From: an uncultured Ruminococcus sp. | GTDB taxonomy: Bacteria > Bacillota > Clostridia > Oscillospirales > CAG-272 | Assembly: GCA_905202255.1 (NCBI GenBank) | Contig: CAJKRH010000042.1 | Coordinates: 1 to 13,925 of the forward strand | Direction: 5' to 3' | DNA: 13,925 nt | Part shown: piece after piece, positions 1 through 7,059 of the stretch | How positions within the stretch are numbered: position 1 is the stretch's first letter | How the letters are laid out: each line of letters starts with the position of its first letter | Program-made: the position numbers and the translations under genes | Notes under the pieces: model-generated | What the model was told of the DNA's origin: nothing | What the model saw: only the letters and a program-made list of their open reading frames with translations | The model's database searches: none

Positions 1-13
1 TCAATTCTTTCCT

Positions 14-77
14 CTTTTTGTCCTTTTCGTTCTTTTCGGACAAGCGAAAAGAACAACAAAAGAAAAGTATCTTTATG
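14..77 (-). repeat. Dispersed hairpin repeat, copy A
   Basis: Read on the minus strand, this 64-nt element matches 13862-13925 at 58 of 64 positions without gaps; the distal 42 nt (14-55 against 13884-13925) are identical. Its core is a hairpin with 10-bp arms, GTTCTTTTCG and CGAAAAGAAC, around a 6-nt loop CTTGTC. It begins 72 bp past the asnB stop codon and points away from that gene. No U-tract directly follows the hairpin, so it is not a classical intrinsic terminator. The family is not identified. Confidence 0.85.
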
Positions 78-85
78 TTTCTTGC

Positions 86-104
86 GGGCGAACGCTGTTC
101 GCCC
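86..104. repeat. Perfect inverted repeat downstream of asnB
   Basis: Arms GGGCGAAC (86-93) and GTTCGCCC (97-104) flank a 3-nt centre. A second small palindrome, CATGCA/TGCATG around CGCGC, lies nearer the asnB stop codon at about 128-144. Neither has a U-run in the asnB direction, so I do not call them terminators. They may stabilise the 3' end of the asnB message or belong to the neighbouring repeat. Confidence 0.5.
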
Positions 105-149
105 TCCTTGCACTTTCAGCAGGAGCCATGCACGCGCTGCATGCATTGC

Positions 150-1730
150 TTATATCGCGCTGGCACCGTAGTTTGAGAGCACGCGTGCGGAGGGGTCGTT
201 GACATCACAACCCTCCCATGATTTATTCGGCATCCAGAAATCCGTTATCATTTCCGCCTGATGTGGATAATACTTTTCGAAAATCTCGCGATAGAGCAGC
301 GACTCTTTGGTAAAAGGCTTGGCATGCGTGTATTTTGCGCGCTTTTCCTCATATTCCGCATCCGTATAAGCCGCCTCGGCATATTCCTTGAGATAATCCA
401 CCATCGAGTGCCCTACCGCATCGGAAAATGCGGCTTTTTCCCGCATGAGAATATCATATGGCAGATAGCCGTCCTTTTCAAAGGCATGGCGCAGCAGATA
501 TTTGCCCTTGCCGTATATGTTCATCTTCTTTGCGGGGTCTGCGGACATGACATATCCGACAAAATCAAGGTCGCCGAAAGGCACACGCGCCTCAAGCGAA
601 TTTGAAGAAATGCACCTGTCCGCGCGAAGCACATCATACATATGCAGTTCGTATACGCGCTTCTCCGATTCGCGCTGAAATTCCTCGGCACTCGGAGCGA
701 AATCCGTATATTTGTAGCCGAAAAGCTCATCGGAAATTTCACCCGTCAGCAAAACGCGTATATCTGTGTTTTCATGGATATATTTGCAGAGCAGATACAT
801 TCCCATGCTCGCGCGGATTGTCGTTATATCGAATGTGCCGAGTATGGAAATGACATTTTCCAGCTCGGAGAGCACCTGCTCGCGCGTCATATATACCTCT
901 GTATGCTCGCTTCCGATATAGTCGGCAACCTCGCGGGCATATTTCAGGTCGATGGCATCGCCCTCCATGCCGATGGCAAATGTGCGTATCGGCACGGTGC
1001 TTTTTCTTGCGGCAATGGCACAGACAAGCGACGAATCAAGCCCGCCCGAGAGCAGAAAACCGACCTTGGCATCGGAAACAAGTCGCTTTTCCACGCCTGC
1101 GATAAGCTTGTCATGAATATTTTTGCAGACTGTTTCAAGGTCGTCATGACATATCGTCGCGGCATGGGAAATGTCGCTGTAGCGGATGAATTTTCCGCCT
1201 TTCATATAGCACCCGGGCGGAAAAGGCATGATTTTTTCACATATGCCGACGAGGTTTTTTGCCTCGCTTGCGAGGAGCAGAGCGCCGTCACCGTCGTAGC
1301 CGTAATAAAGCGGACGGATCCCGATGGGGTCGCGCGCGGCGATAAATTCGCCGGTTTTGCCGTCGTATATTATCAGCGCAAATTCCGCATCGAGCATGGC
1401 AAACATATCCGTGCCGTATTCGCGGTACATCGGCAGGAGAATCTCGCAGTCCGAGCCGCTTTTGAAGCTGTATTTTGCCGAGAGCGCCGCCTTTATCTTC
1501 TCATAGCCGTAAATCTCGCCGTTGCAGACGGCATAGCTCCCGTCCAGTTCAAAGGGCTGCATTCCCTCGGGCGAAAGCCCCATTATCGCGAGCCTGTGAA
1601 AGCCGAGAAGCCCCTTTCCCGTATCGATTATTCTGCTGTCATCGGGTCCGCGCGAGAGTGTTTTTGCAAATCCCTTTTTAAATTCCGCAAGGTCGGCTTT
1701 TGCCTTGCAATATCCCATTATCGAGCACAT
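150..1730 (-). CDS. asnB: Asparagine synthase (glutamine-hydrolysing)
   Basis: This 526-residue protein should transfer ammonia from glutamine to aspartate, using ATP, to make asparagine in the cytoplasm. The N-terminal class II glutamine amidotransferase domain starts with the required Cys2 directly after Met1. It also has the HRL motif (residues 45-47), NG in the CNGEIYG motif (69-75) and a conserved acidic residue near 94. The synthetase domain carries the ATP-pyrophosphatase loop SGGLDSS at 228-234. The length is slightly below that of E. coli AsnB (about 554). The start at 1730 follows AAGGAG at 8 nt; the ATG overlapping that ribosome binding site is too close to be used. The gene diverges from pyrG and has its own promoter and a terminator-containing leader, so it is probably controlled by attenuation. 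The N-terminal Cys makes a glutamine-dependent enzyme more likely than an ammonia-only one. Confidence 0.93.
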   Translation of the reverse strand: MCSIMGYCKAKADLAEFKKGFAKTLSRGPDDSRIIDTGKGLLGFHRLAIMGLSPEGMQPFELDGSYAVCNGEIYGYEKIKAALSAKYSFKSGSDCEILLPMYREYGTDMFAMLDAEFALIIYDGKTGEFIAARDPIGIRPLYYGYDGDGALLLASEAKNLVGICEKIMPFPPGCYMKGGKFIRYSDISHAATICHDDLETVCKNIHDKLIAGVEKRLVSDAKVGFLLSGGLDSSLVCAIAARKSTVPIRTFAIGMEGDAIDLKYAREVADYIGSEHTEVYMTREQVLSELENVISILGTFDITTIRASMGMYLLCKYIHENTDIRVLLTGEISDELFGYKYTDFAPSAEEFQRESEKRVYELHMYDVLRADRCISSNSLEARVPFGDLDFVGYVMSADPAKKMNIYGKGKYLLRHAFEKDGYLPYDILMREKAAFSDAVGHSMVDYLKEYAEAAYTDAEYEEKRAKYTHAKPFTKESLLYREIFEKYYPHQAEMITDFWMPNKSWEGCDVNDPSARVLSNYGASAI

Positions 1731-1743
1731 ATTTTCATCTCCT

Positions 1744-1794
1744 TAAAATAAAAATGCGGGCAATACGCCTATGTTTTCAAGGCGCCTTTGCCCG
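1744..1794 (-). terminator. Intrinsic terminator in the asnB leader (attenuator candidate)
   Basis: On the minus strand, arms CGGGCAA (plus positions 1788-1794) and TTGCCCG (1757-1763) enclose an inner stem CGCC/GGCG (1781-1784 with 1766-1769) and an 11-nt loop. A U-rich run (TTTTTATTTT) follows, ending just before the asnB ribosome binding site. The terminator lies between promoter and start codon, so by default it would stop transcription before asnB. That position is the signature of an attenuator. Confidence 0.75.
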
Positions 1795-1807
1795 ATGCGG
1801 AAAAATC

Positions 1808-1854
1808 AAAAAGAGCGTTCGAAGCCCATAGCTGCGAGACGCCCTTGTCTTTTT
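1808..1854 (-). promoter_or_regulatory. Structured 5' leader element of asnB
   Basis: Right after the expected transcription start (about 1857) the minus-strand RNA can fold into a three-tier stem. AAAAAGA (1848-1854) pairs with TCTTTTT (1808-1814), GCGT (1839-1842) pairs with ACGC (1815-1818), and AGC/GCT caps it (1831-1833 with 1823-1825). A 5-nt bulge and an asymmetric internal loop lie between the tiers. It could be a sensor for the downstream terminator. I looked for a T-box signature (AGGGTGGNACCGCG) and do not see one. It does not match a riboswitch class I know. Confidence 0.5.
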
Positions 1855-1863
1855 ATGAAGAAC

Positions 1864-1891
1864 ATTATACTACAATTTTCGCATTTGTCAA
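1864..1891 (-). promoter_or_regulatory. Sigma-A promoter of asnB
   Basis: On the minus strand there is a perfect -35 TTGACA (1886-1891) and a perfect -10 TATAAT (1864-1869) separated by 16 bp. The start point should fall near 1857, giving a leader of roughly 125 nt. Confidence 0.85.
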
Positions 1892-1929
1892 TACCTTTCA
1901 CGAAATTTTATTTTTCTTGTAAAAAGCGA

Positions 1930-1958
1930 TTGACAAGACAGTTTAAATATGATAAAAT
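1930..1958 (+). promoter_or_regulatory. Sigma-A promoter of pyrG
   Basis: Perfect -35 TTGACA (1930-1935), 17-bp spacer and -10 TAAAAT (1953-1958). It is back to back with the asnB promoter, with about 38 bp between the two -35 boxes. A GGGC run lies at 1970-1973, 11 nt past the -10 box, somewhat further than a usual start point. Confidence 0.8.
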
Positions 1959-1978
1959 ATATCGTCAATGGGCAAAGA

Positions 1979-2027
1979 CGGTCATTCAGAAAGGGTAAAT
2001 TGCCCTTTTTATGTGACCGCCTTTTTT
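1979..2027 (+). terminator. Intrinsic terminator in the pyrG leader (attenuator candidate)
   Basis: A two-part stem forms from CGGTCA (1979-1984) with TGACCG (2014-2019) and from AGAAAGGG (1988-1995) with CCCTTTTT (2003-2010), with a 7-nt loop. A run of six T follows (2022-2027), then ATTTTTT. It sits about 70 bp upstream of the pyrG start and inside the transcript. A competing pairing, GGGCAA (1970-1975) with TTGCCC (2000-2005), would break the inner stem. Confidence 0.75.
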
Positions 2028-2098
2028 ATTTTTTGTATTCCGAAAAATGCCGAAAAGGCACATAAATTTATCCTTACAGATACAGAGGAGGGGAGAAG

Positions 2099-3703
2099 AT
2101 GACTAAATATATCTTTGTAACGGGAGGCGTGGTTTCGGGCCTCGGAAAGGGAATAACGGCGGCTTCGCTCGGGCGCCTGCTCAAAGCCCGCGGGCTTAAG
2201 GTGGCGGCGCAGAAGCTTGACCCTTATATAAATGTAGACCCGGGAACGATGAGCCCCTATCAGCACGGCGAGGTTTATGTTACAGAGGACGGTGCGGAGA
2301 CAGACCTTGATCTCGGTCACTATGAGAGATTTATCGACGAGGATCTGAACAGATATTCAAACCTGACGACAGGCAAGGTATACTGGAATGTGCTGAATAA
2401 GGAGCGCCGCGGAGAATATCTCGGTTCTACAGTGCAGGTCATCCCTCATATCACAAACGAAATAAAGGATTTTGTCTATCGCGTCGGCAAGCAGACGGAT
2501 GCCGATGTCGTGATAACGGAAATCGGCGGCACGATAGGCGATATCGAATCCCAGCCTTTTCTCGAGGCGGTGCGTCAGATTTCGCTCGAGGTCGGAAGTG
2601 AAAACAGCCTCTTCATCCATGTCACGCTCGTGCCTTTTCTTCGCGGCTCGGACGAGCATAAATCGAAGCCGACACAGCACTCGGTAAAGGAGCTTCGCGG
2701 AATGGGCATCAACCCTGATATCATTGTTCTGCGTTGTGATGAACCGCTTGAGGATTCCATCTTCAAGAAAATCTCGCTTTTCTGCAATGTAAAGCCCGAC
2801 TGCGTAATAGAAAATATCACTCTTCCCTATCTTTATGAAGCACCGTTGATGCTCGAAAAAGCAAATTTCTCCTCTGTAGTCTGCCGCGAGCTCGGCATAG
2901 ACGCACCGGAGCCCGACCTTGCCGAATGGAAGGATATGGTGCACCGTATCAAAAACCGCGAAAAAGAGGTTCATATCGGGCTTGTCGGCAAATATGTTCA
3001 GCTTCATGACGCATATCTCTCGGTAGCGGAGGCAATGCGCCATGCAGGCTATACACTCAATACGCATATCCGCATACACTGGATAGATTCCGAAACGCTG
3101 ACAAAAGAAAATTACGAAGAAAAGCTCGCGGGGCTTGACGGAATCATCGTCCCCGGCGGCTTCGGCGGCAGAGGAATAGAGGGTATGATTCTTGCGGCAA
3201 AATATGCGCGCGAGAATGATATTCCTTATTTCGGAATATGCCTCGGCATGCAGATAGCCGTTATCGAATACGCAAGAAATGTCGTCGGCATTGCCGATGC
3301 GCACTCCGGCGAATTTGATGAACTCTGCAAAAATAAAGTAATAGATTTTATGCCCGGTCAGAGTGACAATGTAGATAAGGGCGGAACACTCCGCCTCGGT
3401 GCATATCCCTGCGTTATCTCCGAGGGAACGACAATGGAGCGCTGCTACGGCGCAAAAAACATTTCCGAGCGTCATCGTCACCGCTATGAATTCAATAATG
3501 ATTACCGCGAGGCGCTCACCTCGGCAGGACTGACGCTCTCCGGTCTTTCGCCCGACGGCAGACTTGTCGAAACGGTGGAACTGACAGACAGAGATTTCTA
3601 TGTCGGCGTTCAGTATCATCCGGAATTCAAATCCCGCCCGAATAAGGCGCATCCGCTTTTCGCGGGATTCATTTCCGCCGCGCTCAAAAAGCACGGTAAC
3701 TAA
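2099..3703 (+). CDS. pyrG: CTP synthase
   Basis: This 534-residue protein should convert UTP to CTP using ATP and glutamine, the last step of de novo pyrimidine nucleotide synthesis. The N-terminal synthetase domain opens with the phosphate-binding loop GGVVSGLGKG (residues 9-18). The C-terminal class I glutamine amidotransferase domain has nucleophile Cys381 in GICLGMQ, and His507 and Glu509 in YHPEF, completing the catalytic triad. The length is normal for bacterial PyrG. The start follows AGGAGG (2086-2091) at 7 nt. The gene has its own strong promoter and a leader terminator. In Bacillus subtilis, pyrG is controlled by CTP-sensitive attenuation with reiterative G addition at a GGGC start; the layout here is similar, but I only infer a related mechanism. 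purB and purA follow in the same direction after 167 bp. Confidence 0.97.
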   Translation: MTKYIFVTGGVVSGLGKGITAASLGRLLKARGLKVAAQKLDPYINVDPGTMSPYQHGEVYVTEDGAETDLDLGHYERFIDEDLNRYSNLTTGKVYWNVLNKERRGEYLGSTVQVIPHITNEIKDFVYRVGKQTDADVVITEIGGTIGDIESQPFLEAVRQISLEVGSENSLFIHVTLVPFLRGSDEHKSKPTQHSVKELRGMGINPDIIVLRCDEPLEDSIFKKISLFCNVKPDCVIENITLPYLYEAPLMLEKANFSSVVCRELGIDAPEPDLAEWKDMVHRIKNREKEVHIGLVGKYVQLHDAYLSVAEAMRHAGYTLNTHIRIHWIDSETLTKENYEEKLAGLDGIIVPGGFGGRGIEGMILAAKYARENDIPYFGICLGMQIAVIEYARNVVGIADAHSGEFDELCKNKVIDFMPGQSDNVDKGGTLRLGAYPCVISEGTTMERCYGAKNISERHRHRYEFNNDYREALTSAGLTLSGLSPDGRLVETVELTDRDFYVGVQYHPEFKSRPNKAHPLFAGFISAALKKHGN

Positions 3704-3714
3704 AGGCGCACGCC

Positions 3715-3738
3715 GCACTTTAATATGCACTTTAATAT
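3715..3738. repeat. Short tandem duplication after pyrG
   Basis: The 12-bp unit GCACTTTAATAT occurs twice head to tail (3715-3726 and 3727-3738), starting 11 bp after the pyrG stop codon. It is probably a simple slippage product. I see no function for it. Confidence 0.7.
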
Positions 3739-3745
3739 GAAGAAT

Positions 3746-3792
3746 CATAAAGCAACTTTTCCTTTCTCGTACTTTTGCGTGACCAAGAGGAT
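3746..3792 (+). repeat. Dispersed hairpin repeat, diverged copy C
   Basis: The first 16 nt match copies A and B closely (CATAAAG, two variable bases, ACTTTTC), and the rest aligns loosely. The hairpin stays at the same place: GTACTTTTG (3769-3777) faces CAAGAGGAT (3784-3792) around a 6-nt loop, with one mismatch and some G-U pairs. It starts 43 bp after the pyrG stop codon and points in the direction of pyrG transcription, as the other copies do relative to their upstream genes. Confidence 0.6.
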
Positions 3793-3799
3793 GGTTCAG

Positions 3800-3814
3800 G
3801 GTGGCGAAGCCACC
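3800..3814. repeat. Small GC-rich hairpin before purB
   Basis: GGTGGC (3800-3805) and GCCACC (3809-3814) form a perfect stem with a GAA loop between the repeat copy and purB. No U-tract follows, so it is unlikely to be a terminator. I see no clear sigma-A promoter in 3704-3870, so purB may be read from pyrG. Confidence 0.5.
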
Positions 3815-3870
3815 TCTGCCATGCAAGCACAAACGCATCTCCAATAAACAAAAAAGGAGCTTTTGAAAAA

Positions 3871-5304
3871 ATGCACGATATATACGAAAATCCGCTCTGC
3901 AAGCGATACGCAAGCAGAGAAATGCAGGAAATCTTTTCGGATGACCGCAAGTTTTCCACATGGCGCAGGCTCTGGATAGCTCTCGCCGAGAGCGAAAAAG
4001 AACTGGGGCTTGATATTTCCGATGAGCAGATAGCGGAGATGAAGGCGCATATAAACGACATCGACTATGAAACTGCGGCAAGGCGCGAAAAGGAAGTCCG
4101 TCATGATGTCATGGCGCACATCTTCACATATGGCGAGGCTTGCCCTGCGGCGAAACCGATAATTCATCTCGGCGCGACAAGCTGTTATGTCGGCGATAAT
4201 ACCGATGTTATTATCCAGCGTGATGCACTGCTCCGCATAAAAAAGCTTCTGCTCTCCGCAATATATGAGCTTTCCGTTTTCGCCGAAAAATACAAATCAC
4301 TCGAAACGCTGGCATATACGCATTTTCAGGCGGCTCAGCCGACCACGGTGGGCAAGAGAGCGACGCTCTGGATGCAGGATCTCATGCTCGATCTTGAGCA
4401 TCTCGATTTTGTCCTCGGTAACATGAAGCTGCTCGGTTGCAGAGGAACCACCGGCACGGGTGCAAGTTTTCTCGAGCTTTTTGAGGGCGACAAGGAAAAG
4501 GTCAAAGCGCTGGAGAGCAAGATAGCGGAGAAGCTCGGCTTCCGCCGCGCTTATTCCGTCAGCGGACAGACATATACGAGAAAAGCCGATTATTTCGTGC
4601 TTTCCGTGCTCTCCGGCATTGCCCAGAGTGCGCAGAAATTCTCCGGAGATATCCGTCTGCTCTCGCATCTCAAGGAATTTGACGAGCCTTTTGAGGCGGG
4701 TCAGGTCGGCTCCTCCGCCATGGCGTATAAACGCAATCCCATGCGCAGTGAGCGCATTTCTTCTCTTGCCCGTTTCATTATCGCCGATACGGTAAATCCC
4801 GCGATGACGGCAGGCACACAGTGGCTCGAGCGCACGCTCGACGACTCTGCGAACAGAAGAATAAGTATTCCCGAGGCTTTCCTTGCCGCAGACGGTATAC
4901 TTACGCTCTATATCAATGTAATAAGCGGTGTGACCGTTTATCCAAAAGTCATCGAAAAGCATCTTCGCGAGGAACTCCCCTTCATGGCAACGGAAAATAT
5001 CCTCATGCACTGCGTTATGAAGGGCGGCGACAGACAGACACTGCACGAGGCAATCCGCCGCCACAGCGTAGCCGCAGGCAAGGCAATAAAGCAGGACGGC
5101 GCGGACAACGACCTGCTTGACAGGATAGCCGCAGACCCTGTTTTCTTTCTCACGCGCACCGAAATAGACGAGATAATAGCGAAAAGCAATTTCACGGGGC
5201 TTGCCGCAGAGCAGACAGAGGATTACCTCGCGGAGGTTCGCGCAGTACTCGCGGAAAATGCCGATATGCTGAGTGACAGACCCGACGCCACGGTCAATGT
5301 ATAA
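3871..5304 (+). CDS. purB: Adenylosuccinate lyase
   Basis: This 477-residue enzyme should release fumarate from adenylosuccinate (to AMP) and from SAICAR (to AICAR), so it acts twice in purine synthesis. The fumarase/aspartase-superfamily signature loop is SSAMAYKRNPMRSERI, beginning at Ser281. Other family blocks are HLGATSCYVGDNTD, THFQAAQPTTVGKR and LDDSANRR. An open reading frame extends 32 codons upstream to 3775, but that part is made of the repeat and hairpin DNA. The ATG at 3871 follows AAAAAGGAG and matches the family N-terminus, so I chose it. The protein is longer than Bacillus PurB (about 430) and reads much more like the animal enzyme. The usual Pro of SSAMPYKRNP is Ala here. purA follows after 33 bp, almost certainly in the same operon. 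Confidence 0.95.
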   Translation: MHDIYENPLCKRYASREMQEIFSDDRKFSTWRRLWIALAESEKELGLDISDEQIAEMKAHINDIDYETAARREKEVRHDVMAHIFTYGEACPAAKPIIHLGATSCYVGDNTDVIIQRDALLRIKKLLLSAIYELSVFAEKYKSLETLAYTHFQAAQPTTVGKRATLWMQDLMLDLEHLDFVLGNMKLLGCRGTTGTGASFLELFEGDKEKVKALESKIAEKLGFRRAYSVSGQTYTRKADYFVLSVLSGIAQSAQKFSGDIRLLSHLKEFDEPFEAGQVGSSAMAYKRNPMRSERISSLARFIIADTVNPAMTAGTQWLERTLDDSANRRISIPEAFLAADGILTLYINVISGVTVYPKVIEKHLREELPFMATENILMHCVMKGGDRQTLHEAIRRHSVAAGKAIKQDGADNDLLDRIAADPVFFLTRTEIDEIIAKSNFTGLAAEQTEDYLAEVRAVLAENADMLSDRPDATVNV

Positions 5305-5337
5305 AAAAGTAATATAAATCAAAGGAGATTTTCAAAT

Positions 5338-6606
5338 ATGCTTACATCAATAGTCGGAATTAACTGGGGTGACGAAGGAAAGGGCAGAATGGTAGACCTG
5401 CTCTCCTCCGATTATGACATAATCTGCCGCTATCAGGGCGGCAACAATGCCGGTCACACCGTTATCAACGAAAGGGGCAAATTCATCCTCAACCTGCTTC
5501 CCTCGGGTATTCTCCGCGATACTACGGTCAATATCATGGGCAACGGTATGGTTATAGACCTCGAGCATCTTGTCGGCGAGATAAATTCTCTTGCGGAAAA
5601 GGGAATAAAAATCACTCCCGAAAACCTCAGGATAAGCGAAAAGGCAATAATCTGCATGCCTTATCACAAGATGCAGGATATCATGGAGGAGGAGCGCCTC
5701 GCAGATAAAAAGTTCGGCTCTACACGCCGCGGTATCGCGCCTGTTTATGCCGATAAATATATGAAGAAGGCTCTGCGCATGGAGGAGCTGCTCAATATGG
5801 ACGATAAGCTTGCCGAGAAGGTTCACGATATCGTCGAGTGGAAGAACATCACCGTCACAGGCTACGGTCACACCCCCATAGATGCCGATGAAATGATGGC
5901 TTGGCTGCGCAAATACGGCAGCATCATCGCGCCTTATGTTACCGATGTTTCCGAATATCTTTCCAAAGCCGCCGAAGAGGGCAAAAATATCATGTTTGAA
6001 GCTCAGCTCGGCGCACTCCGCGATATAGAATTCGGTATATATCCCTATACTTCTTCTTCCACAACACTCGCTTCCTATGCGCCTATCGGCGCGGGCATTC
6101 CCGGAATCAGGCTCGATAATACCATCGGTATCATGAAGGCTTATTCCACCTGCGTCGGCGAAGGTCCCTTCACTGCCGAAATGTTCGGCGACGAGGCAGA
6201 GGAACTGCGCAAGGCAGGCGGCGAATACGGTGCCGCTACGGGCAGACCGAGAAGAGTAGGTCCCTTTGATGTTCCCGCTTCGCGCTACGGCGTAAAGGTT
6301 CAGGGAGCCGATTATATCGCGCTGACAAAGATGGATGTGCTTTCTTATCTCGATAAGATTCCCGTTTGCGTGGCATATGATGTAGACGGCGAAATAACGA
6401 CTTCTTTCCCGACAGGTGAGCGCCTCAACCGCGCAAAGCCCGTTATCGAATATATGGAAGGCTTCGGCGATGTTTCCGCGTGCAGAACATATGAGTCTCT
6501 TCCCGAGGCAGCAAAGAAATATATCGCCTATATCGAGAAGGCTGTCGGATGCAAGGTGAAATATGTATCCGTCGGTGCCGAGCGCGATGAATATATCAAG
6601 CTCTGA
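5338..6606 (+). CDS. purA: Adenylosuccinate synthase (divergent clostridial form)
   Basis: This 422-residue protein should join IMP and aspartate, using GTP, to form adenylosuccinate, the substrate of the adjacent PurB. The N-terminal GDEGKG loop (residues 11-16, catalytic Asp12), NNAGH with His40, GSTRRG with Thr129 and GRPRRVG with Arg303 and Arg305 are present. Some canonical active-site positions differ. The EGAQG motif reads EAQLG (221-225), so the place of the IMP-binding Gln224 is Leu with Gln at 223. Arg143 is Lys, and TTRVG reads STCVG (Cys272). From memory, related clostridial proteins share these changes, so this is probably a working subfamily and not decay. The ribosome binding site AAAGGAG (5321-5327) lies 10 nt before the start. 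Tandem stops TGA TAA and a strong terminator follow. Confidence 0.93.
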   Translation: MLTSIVGINWGDEGKGRMVDLLSSDYDIICRYQGGNNAGHTVINERGKFILNLLPSGILRDTTVNIMGNGMVIDLEHLVGEINSLAEKGIKITPENLRISEKAIICMPYHKMQDIMEEERLADKKFGSTRRGIAPVYADKYMKKALRMEELLNMDDKLAEKVHDIVEWKNITVTGYGHTPIDADEMMAWLRKYGSIIAPYVTDVSEYLSKAAEEGKNIMFEAQLGALRDIEFGIYPYTSSSTTLASYAPIGAGIPGIRLDNTIGIMKAYSTCVGEGPFTAEMFGDEAEELRKAGGEYGAATGRPRRVGPFDVPASRYGVKVQGADYIALTKMDVLSYLDKIPVCVAYDVDGEITTSFPTGERLNRAKPVIEYMEGFGDVSACRTYESLPEAAKKYIAYIEKAVGCKVKYVSVGAERDEYIKL

Positions 6607-6623
6607 TAACTCGGGGCAAAGCA

Positions 6624-6656
6624 AAAAATCTCCCGACAGAATATCGGGAGATTTTT
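6624..6656. terminator. Bidirectional terminator between purA and the DUF378 gene
   Basis: A perfect 13-bp stem, AAAAATCTCCCGA with TCGGGAGATTTTT, encloses a 7-nt loop (6637-6643). The A-run on one side and T-run on the other let it end transcription of purA (plus) and of the convergent small gene (minus). Confidence 0.92.
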
Positions 6657-6692
6657 ATATTGATATTGTTTTATATTGTAAGGATGTTCCCC

Positions 6693-6905
6693 TTATTTTT
6701 CTTCCGTAACGGTTGCTTCTCTGGAGCGGAAGAGCAGTGAGATACACCATACGCCCGCAAGCGCAACTATTGTATATATTATTCTGCTGGCGAGAGCCGC
6801 GCTGCTGCCGAATATCCATGCGATGATGTCAAAACCGAAAAGCCCGACGCTGCCCCAGTTGAGCGAACCGATAATCGTTATGATAAGTGCAATTCTGTCT
6901 ATCAT
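6693..6905 (-). CDS. DUF378 family small membrane protein
   Basis: This 70-residue protein has two predicted membrane helices. The LNWGSVGLFGFD block followed by a second helix, ending in a short charged tail (SREATVTEEK), is typical of the DUF378 family (YuzA of Bacillus). The biochemical role of the family is unknown. An ATG at 6914 lies directly against the GGAG ribosome binding site (6915-6918), too close to work. The ATG at 6905 has 9-nt spacing, so I start there and drop three residues. The gene is alone on the minus strand, convergent with purA and divergent from trmB. I see no good sigma-A promoter for it. Confidence 0.82.
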   Translation of the reverse strand: MIDRIALIITIIGSLNWGSVGLFGFDIIAWIFGSSAALASRIIYTIVALAGVWCISLLFRSREATVTEEK

Positions 6906-6998
6906 TGTTTTCATCTCCGATATTTTGTGTTTTATCTTTCGACAGGATTATTTTCTGCCGTCGTGAGATTTTTTATTCATGCGAAAAAATAATTTTTC

Positions 6999-7027
6999 TT
7001 GACTTAATCCATTTTTTGTGGTAGGAT
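6999..7027 (+). promoter_or_regulatory. Promoter of trmB with overlapping inverted repeat
   Basis: -35 TTGACT (6999-7004), 17-bp spacer and -10 TAGGAT (7022-7027). An inverted repeat, TTAATCC (7004-7010) and GGATTAA (7024-7030), spans the core elements and could be an operator. Confidence 0.6.
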
Positions 7028-7059
7028 TAAAGGGCTAAAAAAATTTCCGGAGAATTTCA

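Noticed and set aside
14..77. Insertion sequence ends or phage attachment sites from the repeat pair
   Set aside because: There is no transposase or integrase in the window, the genes between are housekeeping, and a third diverged copy lies inside. A dispersed small repeat is the simpler reading.
642..1751. Long plus-strand open frame (369 codons) opposite asnB
   Set aside because: It is antisense to a well-recognised gene with full motifs, has no ribosome binding site or family resemblance, and arises from the codon bias of asnB.
1808..1854. T-box or known riboswitch before asnB
   Set aside because: The T-box core sequence is missing and I could not match purine, PRPP, THF or glutamine riboswitch signatures. 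I keep it only as an unclassified structured leader.
3775..3870. 32-codon N-terminal extension of purB
   Set aside because: The sequence is repeat and hairpin DNA. The ATG at 3871 has a ribosome binding site and fits the family N-terminus.
2357..4081. Long minus-strand open frame (574 codons) across pyrG and purB
   Set aside because: It is a shadow of two clear genes. The translation is rich in Cys, His and Arg and has no domain I recognise.
5347..6624. Minus-strand open frame (425 codons) opposite purA
   Set aside because: It mirrors purA almost exactly and runs into the terminator hairpin. No sign of independent coding.
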